Part shown: positions 18,297 to 28,928 of the stretch, piece after piece
How positions within the stretch are numbered: the stretch's first letter is position 1
How the letters are laid out: the number at the start of each line of letters is the position of its first letter
NCBI GenBank assembly: GCA_029027985.1
Contig: CP119076.1
Location: 3,222,422-3,286,421 of the forward strand
Reading direction: 5' to 3'
Origin: Klebsiella aerogenes
GTDB taxonomy: Bacteria > Pseudomonadota > Gammaproteobacteria > Enterobacterales > Enterobacteriaceae
Length of the DNA: 64,000 bases
The notes under the pieces: model-generated
What the model was told of the DNA's origin: nothing
What the model saw: the letters and a program-made list of their open reading frames with translations, nothing else
The model's database searches: none
Translations under genes and position numbers: made by a program

Positions 18297-20057
18297 ATGA
18301 CCCAGACATTTATCCCCGGCAAAGATGCCGCCCTGGAAGACTCCATCGCTCGCTTCCAGCAGAAACTGCTCGACCTCGGATTTGATATCGAAGAGGCCTC
18401 GTGGCTGAACCCGGTGCCGCACGTATGGTCCGTTCATATTCGCGATAAAGAGTGCGCGCTGTGCTTTACCAACGGTAAAGGCGCCACCAAAAAGGCAGCC
18501 CTGGCCTCCGCGCTGGGTGAGTACTTCGAACGTCTGTCCACCAACTACTTCTTCGCCGACTTCTGGTTAGGTGACACGATCGCGAACGGTCCGTTCGTTC
18601 ACTACCCGAACGAAAAGTGGTTCCCACTCACTGAAGACGATGAAGTACCGGAAGGTTTGCTGGATGCCCGTCTGCGCGCTTTTTACGATCCAGACGATCA
18701 GTTGACCGCCAGCATGTTGGTGGATCTGCAGTCCGGCAATGACGAACGCGGCGTATGCGGTCTGCCGTTTACCCGTCAGTCCGACGGCGAAACCGTCTAT
18801 ATCCCGATGAATATTGTCGGCAACCTGTATGTCTCTAACGGTATGTCTGCCGGTAATACCCCGAATGAAGCGCGCGTGCAGGGCTTGTCTGAAGTTTTCG
18901 AGCGTCATATCAAAAACCGTATCATCGCAGAAAGCATCAGTCTGCCGGAGATCCCGGCCGAGGTGATGGCGCGCTATCCGGGCGTCGTTGAGTCGATCGC
19001 CAAACTCGAAGCCGAAGGTTTCCCTATCTTCGCTTACGACGGTTCGCTGGGCGGTAAATACCCGGTTATCTGCGTGGTTCTGTTTAACCCGGCTAACGGC
19101 ACCTGCTTCGCCTCTTTTGGCGCCCACCCGGACTTCGGCGTGGCGCTGGAGCGCACGGTTACCGAGCTACTGCAGGGCCGCAGCCTGAAAGATCTCGATG
19201 TCTTTACGCCGCCGACCTTCGATGATGAAGAAGTCGCCGAACACGCCAACCTGGAAACTCATTTCATCGATTCCAGCGGCCTGATCTCCTGGGATATGTT
19301 CAAGCAGGATGCCGACTACCCGTTCGTTGACTGGAATTTCTCCGGCACCACCGAAGAAGAGTTCGCCACCTTGATGGCCATCTTCAAAGCCGAAGACAAA
19401 GAAGTCTACATCGCCGACTACGAACATCTGAGCGTCTACGCCTGTCGTATCATCGTTCCGGGCATGTCGGATATCTATCCAGCGGAAGACCTGTGGCTGG
19501 CCAACAACAGCATGGGCGCGCATCTGCGCGACACCATTCTGTCTCTGCCGGGTAGTGAGTGGGAAAAAGAAGATTATCTGGCGCTCATTGAGCAGATGGA
19601 CGACGAAGGTCTTGATGACTTTACCCGCGTACGCGAGCTGTTAGGTCTGGCGACCGGCAAAGATAATGGCTGGTATACCCTGCGCATCGGCGAACTAAAA
19701 GCGATGCTGGCATTGGCCGGTGGCGATCTGGAACAGGCGCTGATCTGGACCGAGTGGACCATGGAATTCAATGCGTCCATCTTCAGTCCAGAGCGCGCCA
19801 ACTACTATCGCTGCCTGCAAACGCTGCTGCTGTTGAGCCAGGAAGAAGAGCGCCAGCCTCTGCAATATCTGAATGCCTTTATCCGCATGTACGGCGTGGA
19901 AGCGGTGGAAGCCGCCAGTGCCGCCCTGAGCGGCGAAGCGCCGTTCTACGGCCTCCAGGCGGTAGATAGCGACCTGCGCGCCTTCCCGGCCCATCAGTCA
20001 TTACTGAAAGCCTACGAAAAGCTCCAGCGTGCGAAAGCTGCTTTCTGGGCCAGCTAA
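18297..20057 (+). CDS. ycaO: YcaO, ATP-dependent cyclodehydratase-family protein linked to RimO
   Basis: A 586-residue YcaO-fold protein. The fold binds ATP to activate amide backbones. The E. coli member assists RimO in beta-methylthiolation of ribosomal protein S12, and no peptide-cyclising partner is encoded nearby. The ATP/Mg-binding glutamates sit in ALGEYFERLS and GLSEVFERHIKNR. The C-terminal third (from about residue 420) is helical and TPR-like. Length equals the E. coli protein. It is transcribed toward focA-pflB. In E. coli, distal promoters of the pfl operon lie within this gene. Confidence 0.95.
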   Translation: MTQTFIPGKDAALEDSIARFQQKLLDLGFDIEEASWLNPVPHVWSVHIRDKECALCFTNGKGATKKAALASALGEYFERLSTNYFFADFWLGDTIANGPFVHYPNEKWFPLTEDDEVPEGLLDARLRAFYDPDDQLTASMLVDLQSGNDERGVCGLPFTRQSDGETVYIPMNIVGNLYVSNGMSAGNTPNEARVQGLSEVFERHIKNRIIAESISLPEIPAEVMARYPGVVESIAKLEAEGFPIFAYDGSLGGKYPVICVVLFNPANGTCFASFGAHPDFGVALERTVTELLQGRSLKDLDVFTPPTFDDEEVAEHANLETHFIDSSGLISWDMFKQDADYPFVDWNFSGTTEEEFATLMAIFKAEDKEVYIADYEHLSVYACRIIVPGMSDIYPAEDLWLANNSMGAHLRDTILSLPGSEWEKEDYLALIEQMDDEGLDDFTRVRELLGLATGKDNGWYTLRIGELKAMLALAGGDLEQALIWTEWTMEFNASIFSPERANYYRCLQTLLLLSQEEERQPLQYLNAFIRMYGVEAVEAASAALSGEAPFYGLQAVDSDLRAFPAHQSLLKAYEKLQRAKAAFWAS

Positions 20058-20080
20058 CCCATTAGGGGTAAATTGCGTTG

Positions 20081-20112
20081 TTTACGGAGCCCTCTGCGGC
20101 TCCGTTTTCTTA
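20081..20112 (+). terminator. Rho-independent terminator after ycaO
   Basis: Arms CGGAGCC and GGCTCCG around CTCTGC, followed by TTTTCTTAATTT, 28 nt after the ycaO stop. Confidence 0.8.
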
Positions 20113-20437
20113 ATTTGTGCCGAAATGACGAGAATCTGTAGGTGTAAAGTTAATCATAAGTAAAATCCAATCTTTGGTAATTTTTAGATTGTTAATTTTA
20201 ATAAAAATACTCCATTTTAATTAACTGTAATCAATGCTCACCGAAGGAAATTTTCAACATAATTTGCAAATATTAAAAATTATTTTCTCATTAAAAAACA
20301 AACAGATACAGTTATTTTAATCTAATTCCATACGCAAAATGGGCCTATGACTCCGGCCGGATATGATCTACATCAATTTCCCTTCTATAATGCTTTGTTA
20401 GTATCACACCGCCAACTTATATAAAGAGAGAGTTAGT
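20113..20437 (+). promoter_or_regulatory. focA-pflB control region with an FNR-like site
   Basis: AT-rich non-coding stretch before focA. ATGATctacATCAA at 20363-20376 matches the FNR consensus TTGATnnnnATCAA at 9 of 10 positions. A perfect TATAAT lies at 20386-20391 and a weaker TAGTAT at 20399-20404. The second would place transcription near 20411, about -41.5 from the FNR centre, as in a class II FNR promoter. The pfl operon is known to be induced anaerobically by FNR and ArcA. Confidence 0.65.
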
Positions 20438-21295
20438 GTGAAAGCTGACAACCCTTTTGATCTTTTACTCCCTGCCGCGATGGCGAAAGTCGCCGAAGAA
20501 GCAGGTGTCTATAAAGCGACGAAGCACCCGATGAAGACCTTTTATCTGGCGATTACCGCTGGCGTCTTTATCTCCATCGCTTTTGTATTCTATATCACGG
20601 CGACCACCGGTACTGCCGCAATGCCATTCGGTATTGCCAAGCTGATTGGCGGGGTATGCTTCTCACTAGGTCTGATTCTTTGCATCATTTGCGGCGCCGA
20701 CCTGTTCACCTCTACCGTACTGATCGTCGTGGCGAAAGCCAGCGGGCGCATTACCTGGGGTCAACTGGCAAAAAACTGGCTTAACGTCTATGTTGGAAAC
20801 CTGATAGGCGCGCTGCTGTTTGTACTGTTGATGTGGTTATCTGGCGAATATATGACTGCTAACGGCGGATGGGGCCTGAATGTTCTGCAAACAGCCGATC
20901 ACAAAATGCACCATACATTCATTGAAGCCGTAAGCCTGGGTATCCTGGCTAACCTGATGGTTTGTCTGGCCGTCTGGATGAGCTACTCCGGCCGCAGCCT
21001 GATGGATAAAGCGATGATTATGGTGTTGCCGGTAGCGATGTTTGTCGCCAGCGGCTTTGAACACAGTATCGCTAACATGTTTATGATCCCAATGGGTATC
21101 GTAATTCGCAACTTTGCGAGCCCGGAATTCTGGACCGCTATCGGTTCAACTCCGGAGAGTTTCTCTCACTTAACCATTATGAATTTCATCACTGATAACC
21201 TGATTCCGGTCACTATCGGAAACATCATCGGCGGTGGTCTGTTGGTTGGGTTGACGTACTGGGTCATTTACCTGCGTGGCGACGACCATCATTAA
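20438..21295 (+). CDS. focA: FocA, formate channel
   Basis: A 285-residue FNT-family channel, pentameric in the inner membrane. It exports formate made by PflB and can re-import it at low pH. Six membrane helices are predicted. The FNT signatures GADLFTSTV and ASGFEHSIANMFMIP are both present, the second with the conserved pore histidine. The start is GTG, after AGAGAGAG, as in E. coli. A 51-nt gap leads to pflB. Confidence 0.98.
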   Translation: MKADNPFDLLLPAAMAKVAEEAGVYKATKHPMKTFYLAITAGVFISIAFVFYITATTGTAAMPFGIAKLIGGVCFSLGLILCIICGADLFTSTVLIVVAKASGRITWGQLAKNWLNVYVGNLIGALLFVLLMWLSGEYMTANGGWGLNVLQTADHKMHHTFIEAVSLGILANLMVCLAVWMSYSGRSLMDKAMIMVLPVAMFVASGFEHSIANMFMIPMGIVIRNFASPEFWTAIGSTPESFSHLTIMNFITDNLIPVTIGNIIGGGLLVGLTYWVIYLRGDDHH

Positions 21296-21346
21296 TGGTT
21301 GTCTCAGGCAGTAAATAAAAAATCCACTTAAGAAGGTAGGTGTTAC

Positions 21347-23629
<2,283 letters not shown>

Positions 23630-23658
23630 TTCCCAGTCTGACTGAAAAAGCGTACAAT

Positions 23659-23687
23659 AAAGGCCCCACATCAGTGGGGCCTTTTTA
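23659..23687 (+). terminator. Rho-independent terminator of focA-pflB
   Basis: Arms AAGGCCCCAC and GTGGGGCCTT around ATCA, followed by a T-run, 30 nt after pflB. Confidence 0.9.
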
Positions 23688-23819
23688 ACACGTGATTCCC
23701 TGCCCAGCCTGCTTTGCCAGTTATCTATACTTTGGGTACCTGTCAAAACAGACTTAACACAGCCGGTTTGAGCTGTGCATCACAGGCCCTGGAGGGCCGA
23801 ACCCGGAGATATCACCGCA

Positions 23820-24560
23820 ATGTCAACTATTGGTCGTATTCACTCCTTTGAATCCTGTGGCACCGTTGATGGCCCAGGCATCCGCTTTATTACCTTTTTC
23901 CAGGGCTGCCTGATGCGCTGCCTGTACTGCCATAACCGCGATACCTGGGATACTCACGGTGGTAAAGAAGTTACCGTGGAAGAATTGATGAAAGAAGTGG
24001 TGACCTATCGCCACTTTATGAATGCCTCTGGCGGCGGCGTTACCGCTTCCGGCGGTGAGGCGATTCTGCAAGCAGAGTTTGTTCGCGACTGGTTCCGCGC
24101 CTGTAAAAAAGAAGGTATCCACACCTGTCTGGATACCAACGGCTTCGTGCGTCGCTATGATCCGGTTATTGACGAACTGCTGGAAGTCACCGATCTGGTG
24201 ATGCTTGACCTCAAACAGATGAACGATGAGATCCACCAGAATCTGGTGGGCGTCTCAAACCATCGGACGCTGGAATTCGCCCAGTATCTGTCGAAGAAAG
24301 AGATTAATGTATGGATCCGCTACGTGGTGGTTCCCGGCTGGTCTGACGATGATGATTCCGCGCATCGCCTTGGCGAGTTTACCCGCGATATGGGCAACGT
24401 CGAGAAAATCGAACTCCTGCCCTACCATGAACTGGGTAAACACAAGTGGGTGGCGATGGGCGAAGAGTACAAGCTGGATGGCGTCCATCCGCCGAAGAAA
24501 GAGACCATGGAACGCGTGAAGGGCATTCTGGAACAGTACGGTCACAAGGTGATGTACTAA
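23820..24560 (+). CDS. pflA: PflA, pyruvate formate-lyase activating enzyme
   Basis: A 246-residue radical SAM enzyme that puts the glycyl radical on PflB. The 4Fe-4S cluster ligands are C30, C34 and C37 in GCLMRCLYC. GGxxxxGGE-like motif [12 protein letters not shown] follows. The frame opens 15 codons upstream, but [20 protein letters not shown] is the conserved N-terminus, so 23820 is used. It lies 190 nt after pflB, beyond the terminator, as in E. coli where pflA has its own promoter. A strong terminator follows. Confidence 0.98.
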   Translation: MSTIGRIHSFESCGTVDGPGIRFITFFQGCLMRCLYCHNRDTWDTHGGKEVTVEELMKEVVTYRHFMNASGGGVTASGGEAILQAEFVRDWFRACKKEGIHTCLDTNGFVRRYDPVIDELLEVTDLVMLDLKQMNDEIHQNLVGVSNHRTLEFAQYLSKKEINVWIRYVVVPGWSDDDDSAHRLGEFTRDMGNVEKIELLPYHELGKHKWVAMGEEYKLDGVHPPKKETMERVKGILEQYGHKVMY

Positions 24561-24566
24561 TTTCCC

Positions 24567-24597
24567 CACCCGGTAGCGGTAGCGCTACCGGGTTTTT
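24567..24597 (+). terminator. Rho-independent terminator of pflA
   Basis: Inverted repeat ACCCGGTAGC/GCTACCGGGT followed by TTTTT, 7 nt after pflA. It also separates pflA from the convergent regulator gene. Confidence 0.88.
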
Positions 24598-24615
24598 GCC
24601 AATATATGATGAGCA

Positions 24616-25473
24616 TCAGGACATAAAGTATTCCGACAGCTTATTTGCCACGCTTTCAATCGAGAAAATCCGCTTCTGATGCGCTTTACGATATTCCGCA
24701 TAGCGTTCATCCTGCTCTTCCAGCGCGCTGAGGATCCGGTCGGCCACCATCATGGCGCCGGCGATTTCCGCAAATCCTGACTCCCCCTCCCCCTGTAAAG
24801 CCACCGCCGCCTGAAGATTCCAGTCAGATAAGCGGGCTAACGGCGCGAACGTCCCCCGTGTCAGCGACAATATTTTCACCCCCTGCTGCTTTGCCAGGGA
24901 CAGGGACTGCATCATATCCGCCGATGCCTGTTCAGTATGCACGACGATAATGCCGGTTTTTTGGTTATCCGCCAGCAACGGCATCGCCGCCGGATAAGAG
25001 CGATCGACAAAGCTGGCCGCCTTGCCCATATTAATTAAATTCATCTGCAGGAATAACGCCACCGGCACCGCCGTGCCTACAGCATAGATAGCAATACTAT
25101 TCAGGGTATTAAGCCAGTCAGCCGCCGCTTTTAATTCCTGGTTATCAACAATGGCATTGCTATCTCGGATGCTCGCCAGCACCGGGGCAATCTCTTCATT
25201 ACCATGGGTACTATTGTCTTCCGAGCGCGCAGCGCCCTGCTCCATCGCCAGCGCAGTCCTGAAATCCGAGAAACCTTTAAAACCGAAAGCCCGACAAAAA
25301 CGGGTGATACTCCCCTCACTGGTGTCAATGGAGTCGGCCAGTTCTGAAATCGTGTGACGCATCACAAAGTCAGGATTTTCCGTAATAAAACGGCCAACTT
25401 TCTCCAGTATCGGGCTTAGCCCCGAAGCTCCATTTCTTATGCTTATCAACAAGTTGTTGTCTATCTGGCTCAT
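24616..25473 (-). CDS. RpiR/MurR-family transcriptional regulator of the adjacent PTS locus
   Basis: A 285-residue protein. An N-terminal HTH_6 domain (about residues 1-77, with SELADSIDTSEGSITRFCRA as the helix-turn-helix) is followed by a SIS sugar-phosphate-binding domain (about 120-250). Such regulators sense phosphosugars and usually control neighbouring catabolic genes. ATG at 25473 is chosen because AAGG lies 6 nt upstream. The frame opens 9 codons earlier with a TTG that lacks a ribosome site. It is divergent from the PTS genes, and the shared 122-nt gap carries two palindromes. Absent from this position in E. coli K-12. The effector is unknown. Confidence 0.85.
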   Translation of the reverse strand: MSQIDNNLLISIRNGASGLSPILEKVGRFITENPDFVMRHTISELADSIDTSEGSITRFCRAFGFKGFSDFRTALAMEQGAARSEDNSTHGNEEIAPVLASIRDSNAIVDNQELKAAADWLNTLNSIAIYAVGTAVPVALFLQMNLINMGKAASFVDRSYPAAMPLLADNQKTGIIVVHTEQASADMMQSLSLAKQQGVKILSLTRGTFAPLARLSDWNLQAAVALQGEGESGFAEIAGAMMVADRILSALEEQDERYAEYRKAHQKRIFSIESVANKLSEYFMS

Positions 25474-25495
25474 GTTTTGCCTTATTTGCTCAAAA

Positions 25496-25511
25496 TGCAA
25501 ACACAGTCACA
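25496..25511 (-). promoter_or_regulatory. Possible CRP site in the PTS control region
   Basis: On the minus strand TGTGACTGTGTTTGCA has one perfect TGTGA half and a 3-of-5 second half. Its centre is 35 nt from the centre of the first palindrome. A CRP role fits a carbohydrate PTS operon, but the match is incomplete. Confidence 0.35.
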
Positions 25512-25529
25512 TCTTTCGTCCTGCGGTAA

Positions 25530-25577
25530 AGATAATAATTATTATCTCACATAAATAAATAAAAATAATTATTTTTA
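25530..25577. promoter_or_regulatory. Paired 18-bp palindromes, candidate operators for the RpiR-type regulator
   Basis: Two perfect palindromes, AGATAATAATTATTATCT (25530-25547) and TAAAAATAATTATTTTTA (25560-25577), share the central AATAATTATT. Their centres are exactly 30 bp apart, about three helical turns. They fill the middle of the gap between the regulator and the first PTS gene. Being AT-only in the core, they could also hold the promoter elements, in which case binding would block RNA polymerase. Confidence 0.6.
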
Positions 25578-25595
25578 CAAACAGGAGAACATCGA

Positions 25596-25871
25596 ATGAA
25601 AGGTCTCATAGTCTGTCGCACCGGTATGGGCAGCTCCTTAATGCTCAAAATCAAAGCACAAAAAATCATCGACAAACACGGCTGGGATATCGAGTTGGAA
25701 CACGATGTCCTCTCGGGTCTGCGGACCTGGCGAGACATTGATTTTGTCATCACTATGCGCGATCTCACCGATGAAGTCGAAGCCGCCGGATTCAGAGCCG
25801 TCGGCATCACCGATCTGATGAATAGCGAAGAGATGGAATCTGCGCTCACTGACATCGTTCAAAGCAACTAA
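25596..25871 (+). CDS. PTS EIIB component, ascorbate/galactitol-like (SgaB type)
   Basis: A 91-residue single-domain IIB. The phosphorylated cysteine is expected at C7 in LIVCRTGMGSSLMLKIK, the typical P-loop of this IIB fold. AGGAG lies 8 nt before the ATG. It would carry phosphate from IIA to the incoming sugar at the IIC channel. It is the first gene of a five-gene run with IIC 17 nt downstream. Substrate unknown; relation to UlaB is by fold and by the UlaA-like partner. Confidence 0.85.
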   Translation: MKGLIVCRTGMGSSLMLKIKAQKIIDKHGWDIELEHDVLSGLRTWRDIDFVITMRDLTDEVEAAGFRAVGITDLMNSEEMESALTDIVQSN

Positions 25872-25888
25872 CCTCTCCCGGAGGCAAT

Positions 25889-27154
25889 ATGGATTTCCTC
25901 AGATTTATTGTATTCGACATTCTGGGTGTAACCCCACTTTTAGTTGGCTTTATTGCATTAATCGGCCTGTTAATCCAACGCAAGCCGATTGAAAAGGTGC
26001 TCTCTGGTACCTTCAAAACCATCGTCGGCTTTCTGGTTTTTGCCGGTGGCGCCGGTCTGGCGGTCACCTCTCTGGGCAATTTTCAGACGCTATTCAGCGA
26101 TGGCTTTGGTCTGAAGGGGGTGATGCCGTTGGCAGAAGCGCTAACCGGGCTGGCGCAAACCAAATTCGCGATGTGCGTTTCGCTGATTATGGTGATTGGT
26201 TTTGGCTGGAACCTGTTCTTTGCCCGCGTCACTCCTTTTAAATACATCTTTCTTACCGGGCAACATAACCTCTATCTCTCCGCTCTGCTTACCGTAACGC
26301 TGAAGGCGCTGGGCTATAGCGATATGACAACGATCATCGTCGGCTCCGTGTTATTGGGCCTGGCCGCCTGCCTCTACCCGGCCATTGCGCAGCCGTGGAT
26401 GCGAAAAATTACCGGTAACGATGAGATCGCGATGGGGCACTACGTCACTCTGGCCTACGCCGCATCCGGCTGGATCGGCTCAAAAGTTGGCGATCCTAAA
26501 CAATCAACGGAAAAACTGAATCTACCCGGCTGGCTGGGGATTTTTAAAGATTACATCGTCTCGGTATCTATCTCGGTGAGTATTTTCTATTACATCGCCG
26601 CGCTTGCCGCTGGAAAGGCAGCGGTAACCGCAGCGGCTGGCGGTATGCACTGGCTGGTTTATCCGCTCTTTCAGTCGCTGACCTTTACCGCTTCTCTGTA
26701 CATCATCATTACCGGCGTGCGCCTGCTGCTGTCAGAAATTGTTCCGGCCTTCCTCGGCATCTCGGAGAAGTTTATTCCTAATGCCAAACCCGCGCTCGAC
26801 TGCCCGGTCGTCTTCCCTTATGCCCCCACCGCCACGGTGCTGGGGTTTATCTCATCGTTCGTAGGCGGACTGGTGGTAATGGGCTTTCTGGCGATCCTTG
26901 GGCAAACCGTCATTATCCCGGTAGCCATTCCCTACTTCTTTATCGGCGCTACCGCTGCAGTATTTGGTAATGCCTCCGGCGGCTGGAAAGGTGCAATTGC
27001 CGGGAGTTTCATCACCGGGATCCTGATAGGTATCGGCCCTGCGCTGATTTATCCAATTATGGAATCCGTCGGTCTGTCAGGCACCAGTTTCCCGGAAACC
27101 GACTTCGTCGCTCTGGGTCTGGTCGTGTACTACATCGGTAAAATGCTGCCATAA
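25889..27154 (+). CDS. PTS EIIC component, UlaA/SgaT-like permease
   Basis: A 421-residue membrane protein with about eleven hydrophobic segments, of the ascorbate (UlaA/SgaT) type of IIC. Conserved features include FNLFFARVTPFKYIFLTGQH-like GFGWNLFFARVTPFK and, near the C-terminus, IPYFFIGATAAVFGNASGG. It would form the inner-membrane path for a sugar that is phosphorylated on entry. Family members are best known for L-ascorbate, but paralogues with transketolase neighbours are unlikely to be ascorbate carriers, since ulaD/E/F-type genes are missing here. 12 nt to the next start. Confidence 0.85.
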   Translation: MDFLRFIVFDILGVTPLLVGFIALIGLLIQRKPIEKVLSGTFKTIVGFLVFAGGAGLAVTSLGNFQTLFSDGFGLKGVMPLAEALTGLAQTKFAMCVSLIMVIGFGWNLFFARVTPFKYIFLTGQHNLYLSALLTVTLKALGYSDMTTIIVGSVLLGLAACLYPAIAQPWMRKITGNDEIAMGHYVTLAYAASGWIGSKVGDPKQSTEKLNLPGWLGIFKDYIVSVSISVSIFYYIAALAAGKAAVTAAAGGMHWLVYPLFQSLTFTASLYIIITGVRLLLSEIVPAFLGISEKFIPNAKPALDCPVVFPYAPTATVLGFISSFVGGLVVMGFLAILGQTVIIPVAIPYFFIGATAAVFGNASGGWKGAIAGSFITGILIGIGPALIYPIMESVGLSGTSFPETDFVALGLVVYYIGKMLP

Positions 27155-27166
27155 GAAGGAATGAAC

Positions 27167-27964
27167 ATGAACATTGATGAACTAAAGTCCCACGCGCTTG
27201 CCGCCCGACGCGAGATAGTCACCATGATTTACGAGTCCGGAATTGGTCATCCGGGCGGAGCGTTATCGATAATCGACATTCTTACCTGGCTCTACTATCA
27301 GGAGATCGACCTGGCAGCGGCCCCTCGCTCGCGAGTTGTAATGAGTAAGGGCCACGCCGTCGCCGCACAGTACGCCATGCTCTATCAACAAGGAAAGATC
27401 GATCGCAACGAGTTCAATACCTTCCGGCAGATCAACTCGCGCCTGCAGGGACACCCAAGCATTAAGTCACTGCCGGACGTCGATGCCACGACCGGTCTGC
27501 TGGGTCAGGGGCTGTCGATTGCTTTTGGTATGGCGGCCGCCAAAAAACGGCACAACGATCCGCATCGGGTCTTTGCCATCATTGGCGATGGTGAAATGCA
27601 TGAGGGTCAGATCTGGGAAACGTTGCAGCAGGCCGGGCATATGAAAATGGATAACCTGGTCGCCATCATCGATTACAACGGTTTCTCTTCTCACGATCCG
27701 GTCAATGCAGTAGTTAACCTCGAACCGCTGGCGGACAAAATCCGCTGCTTTGGTTGGCACGTTCTGGAGCTGCACAACGGCAATGATATGCATCAGGTGG
27801 CCGATACTTTGATGTTATCCCGCCACCTGAAAGGCAAGCCTGTCGCTATCGTGGCGCATACCACCAAAGGCTCCGGCGTCAGCTACATGGAAAACAACGG
27901 CGACTGGCACTCAAAAACCCCAAGCAAAGAACAATATCAGCAGGCAATGGAGGAGTTACAGTGA
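27167..27964 (+). CDS. Split transketolase, N-terminal (ThDP-binding) subunit
   Basis: A 265-residue protein equal to the N-terminal third of transketolase. It has the thiamine diphosphate motif IIGDGEMHEGQIWE followed by IDYNGFSSHD, plus SGIGHPGGALS near the N-terminus. A second ATG 6 nt upstream touches the AAGGA ribosome site directly, so the ATG at 27167 (6-nt spacing) is preferred. It is probably active only with the next gene product. The reaction would be two-carbon ketol transfer from a ketose phosphate, likely the product of the PTS. Specific substrate not deducible. Confidence 0.88.
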   Translation: MNIDELKSHALAARREIVTMIYESGIGHPGGALSIIDILTWLYYQEIDLAAAPRSRVVMSKGHAVAAQYAMLYQQGKIDRNEFNTFRQINSRLQGHPSIKSLPDVDATTGLLGQGLSIAFGMAAAKKRHNDPHRVFAIIGDGEMHEGQIWETLQQAGHMKMDNLVAIIDYNGFSSHDPVNAVVNLEPLADKIRCFGWHVLELHNGNDMHQVADTLMLSRHLKGKPVAIVAHTTKGSGVSYMENNGDWHSKTPSKEQYQQAMEELQ

Positions 27965-28875
27965 TGAAAGCACCCCGCGATGAAATTGGTAATGCCCTGA
28001 TTGCCCTGAAAGAAAAAGGCTACCCGGTGGTTGCCATCGACAGCGACTTAGCCAGCTCCACGCGTACCGATCAGTTTCAGGCAATCTACCCGGAGGCCTT
28101 TTTCGAAATGGGCATTGCGGAAGGCTCCGCGATGAGTTTTGCGGTCGGCCAGGCGCTGGAAGGCTTTATGCCCTTCTATGTCAACTTTGCGATGTTCGTA
28201 ACCGGAACCGCCTGGACCCAGCTGCGGCAGGCATGCTACGCCAAAGCCAACATTAAACTCGTTGGTAGCCATCCGGGTATGGATGATGGCCCGGACGGCG
28301 CTTCACACCATGCTCTGGAAGATTTAGCTCTGACCCGCGTGCTTCCTGGATTAACCGTCCTGACCCCGGCAGATGCGGAAGAAATTGCCGAGGCTTTTGA
28401 GCAGGCAGCCAAAATAAAGGGGCCCGTTTACATTCGCGTCGCGCGCGAGCCGATGCCGGTTCGCGATAAAAGCGTCATCCCGCGGGTCAGCGATATCGCC
28501 GCTATCGCCGACAGCGGCAATGATTTTGCGATTTTATTTGAAGGTACAGTACTGGAGCAGGCCACAGACGGCTACGAAAAGCTGGTTGCCAGCGGCAAAA
28601 AGGGCAAGCTTATTCACGTTGCCACTCTCAAACCCTTTAACCAGCAGGAATTTTATCGACTGGTCGAAGGCTGCCCGCTTATCGCCACGCTTGAAAATCA
28701 CACGGTAAACGGCGGCCTCGGAGGACTGATTGCTGAAACCATGGCGCAAGCGGCGCATCCTGCCCGCCTCACGCGGTTGGGAACACAGGACACTTTTACT
28801 GAATCAGGTAATAGCAGGCAACTAAAAGCGAAATACGGCATCTCGGGCGAAGCATTGTTTAACGCGCTTCAATAA
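27964..28875 (+). CDS. Split transketolase, C-terminal (pyrimidine-binding) subunit
   Basis: A 303-residue protein matching the middle and C-terminal domains of transketolase. FEMGIAEGSAMSFAVG includes the catalytic glutamate that activates thiamine. GMDDGPDGASHHALEDLALTRVLPG is the conserved His-rich loop. The ATG overlaps the preceding stop as TGATG, with GGAGG just upstream, so the two subunits are translationally coupled. A GTG three bases earlier is an alternative start. Two-gene transketolases are common in Firmicutes and archaea, while housekeeping enterobacterial TktA and TktB are single-chain. Confidence 0.88.
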   Translation: MKAPRDEIGNALIALKEKGYPVVAIDSDLASSTRTDQFQAIYPEAFFEMGIAEGSAMSFAVGQALEGFMPFYVNFAMFVTGTAWTQLRQACYAKANIKLVGSHPGMDDGPDGASHHALEDLALTRVLPGLTVLTPADAEEIAEAFEQAAKIKGPVYIRVAREPMPVRDKSVIPRVSDIAAIADSGNDFAILFEGTVLEQATDGYEKLVASGKKGKLIHVATLKPFNQQEFYRLVEGCPLIATLENHTVNGGLGGLIAETMAQAAHPARLTRLGTQDTFTESGNSRQLKAKYGISGEALFNALQ

Positions 28876-28928
28876 CCATTATACGAACCGGTCGCTCTGG
28901 CGATCGGCTCGCGCATAAAGGGATCTAT

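Noticed and set aside
18297-20057. A YcaO-based peptide natural-product cluster (azoline or thioamide)
   Set aside because: No precursor peptide, dehydrogenase, TfuA or partner E1-like gene is nearby. The protein is the stand-alone type with a C-terminal helical domain, linked to RimO.
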